In this document: piece by piece, positions 63,676 to 64,000 of the stretch
How the letters are laid out: the number at the start of each line of letters is the position of its first letter
How positions within the stretch are numbered: position 1 is the first letter of the stretch
Origin: Viridibacterium sp035456105
GTDB taxonomy: Bacteria > Pseudomonadota > Gammaproteobacteria > Burkholderiales > Rhodocyclaceae
DNA: 64,000 bases
NCBI GenBank assembly: GCA_035456105.1
Contig: DATIDV010000017.1
Span: forward strand, 434,001 to 498,000
Direction of reading: 5' to 3'
Translations under genes and position numbers: made by a program
Notes under the pieces: generated by a model
Seen by the model: only the letters and a program-made list of their open reading frames with translations
What the model was told of the DNA's origin: nothing
Database searches by the model: none

Positions 63676-63717
63676 CCCGTCCGGCACACTCAATTTGCTG
63701 ATGCGAAAGGAGGCAAC

Positions 63718-63996
63718 ATGAAAGCAATCTGGAACGGCGCCACCATCGCCGAAAGCGATGATCTGGTGATGATAGAGGGCAACTATTATTTCCCCGAGGC
63801 GGCGCTCAAGCGCAGCTTCGTGCGGTCCAGCGACAAGCACAGTTACTGCCCGTGGAAGGGCACGGCGAGCTACTACACCCTGGTGGTGGACGGCGCCGAA
63901 AACGCTGACGCCTGCTGGTACTACCCGCAACCCAGCGAAGCCGCCGAGCCCGTCAAGGGTCGCGTGGCTTTCTGGAAGGGCGTGGAAGTGATGTAG
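63718..63996 (+). CDS. DUF427 family protein
   Basis: A 92-residue protein with the DUF427 core: MKAIWNGATIAESDDLVMIEGNYYFPEAALKR, SSDKHSYCPWKGTASYYTLVVDG and ACWYYPQPSEAAEPVKGRVAFWKGVEV. It follows egtD by 42 bases with AAAGGAGG 5 bases upstream, and probably belongs to the same operon. Small DUF427 proteins often accompany thiol-related genes; role unknown. Confidence 0.92.
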   Translation: MKAIWNGATIAESDDLVMIEGNYYFPEAALKRSFVRSSDKHSYCPWKGTASYYTLVVDGAENADACWYYPQPSEAAEPVKGRVAFWKGVEVM

Positions 63997-64000
63997 AGCG

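Overview
The window is chromosomal DNA from a GC-rich Gram-negative bacterium, most likely a betaproteobacterium. The core block has the order rpmH-rnpA-yidD-yidC-mnmE on the minus strand, facing away from dnaA-dnaN-gyrB on the plus strand, so the window covers the replication origin neighbourhood. Two near-perfect ParB-binding parS sites (8674-8689 and 9465-9480) and several DnaA-box-like 9-mers, including a cluster between dnaN and gyrB, agree with this. The genus cannot be fixed from the sequence alone.

Left arm (1-9.8 kb): the end of creB, then creC and creD; two small membrane-hydrolase-like genes; a lipoprotein PQQ-type sugar dehydrogenase; ahpC-ahpF with a good OxyR operator; and a TSUP permease. 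Core block (9.5-20 kb): mnmE, yidC, yidD, rnpA, rpmH, dnaA, dnaN, gyrB.

The most striking region is 19,981-37,277. It is a 17.3-kb element inserted directly behind the gyrB stop codon. It has TG...CA imperfect terminal inverted repeats (23 of 28 bases match), extra copies of the same repeat inside both ends (two on the left, three on the right) and a perfect 5-bp target duplication (AAGCT). I see no transposase or integrase in it. Its cargo is defensive: a complete four-gene Wadjet-type SMC anti-plasmid operon (jetABCD), a divergent WYL-domain regulator with a 17-bp-phased repeat array in the shared promoter, a 1250-residue protein with a nuclease-like N-terminus, an HNH endonuclease, an AbrB-type small protein and a HipBA pair that could act as an addiction module. 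It therefore looks like a non-autonomous mobile defence island, moved in trans. Just outside its right end lies what may be a solitary end of a second, unrelated IS21-like element.

Right arm (38-64 kb): ordinary accessory chromosome. It holds an outer-membrane barrel, a CPA-type cation/proton antiporter, small conserved proteins, a broken pectin methylesterase, an FHA-GGDEF cyclase, a NUDIX hydrolase, an AraC regulator divergent from an MFS pump and a CurA-like reductase, an AlaC-like aminotransferase, a hybrid histidine kinase, two tandem periplasmic-binding-protein paralogues, an M16 peptidase, an HU-like protein, a methyltransferase with an aldo-keto reductase, two paralogous secreted proteins (one frameshifted), and an egtB-egtD-DUF427 cluster for ergothioneine synthesis. 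In front of egtB is an independent-looking unit: a hairpin, a 14-nt perfect Shine-Dalgarno sequence, a 23-codon ORF and a terminator.
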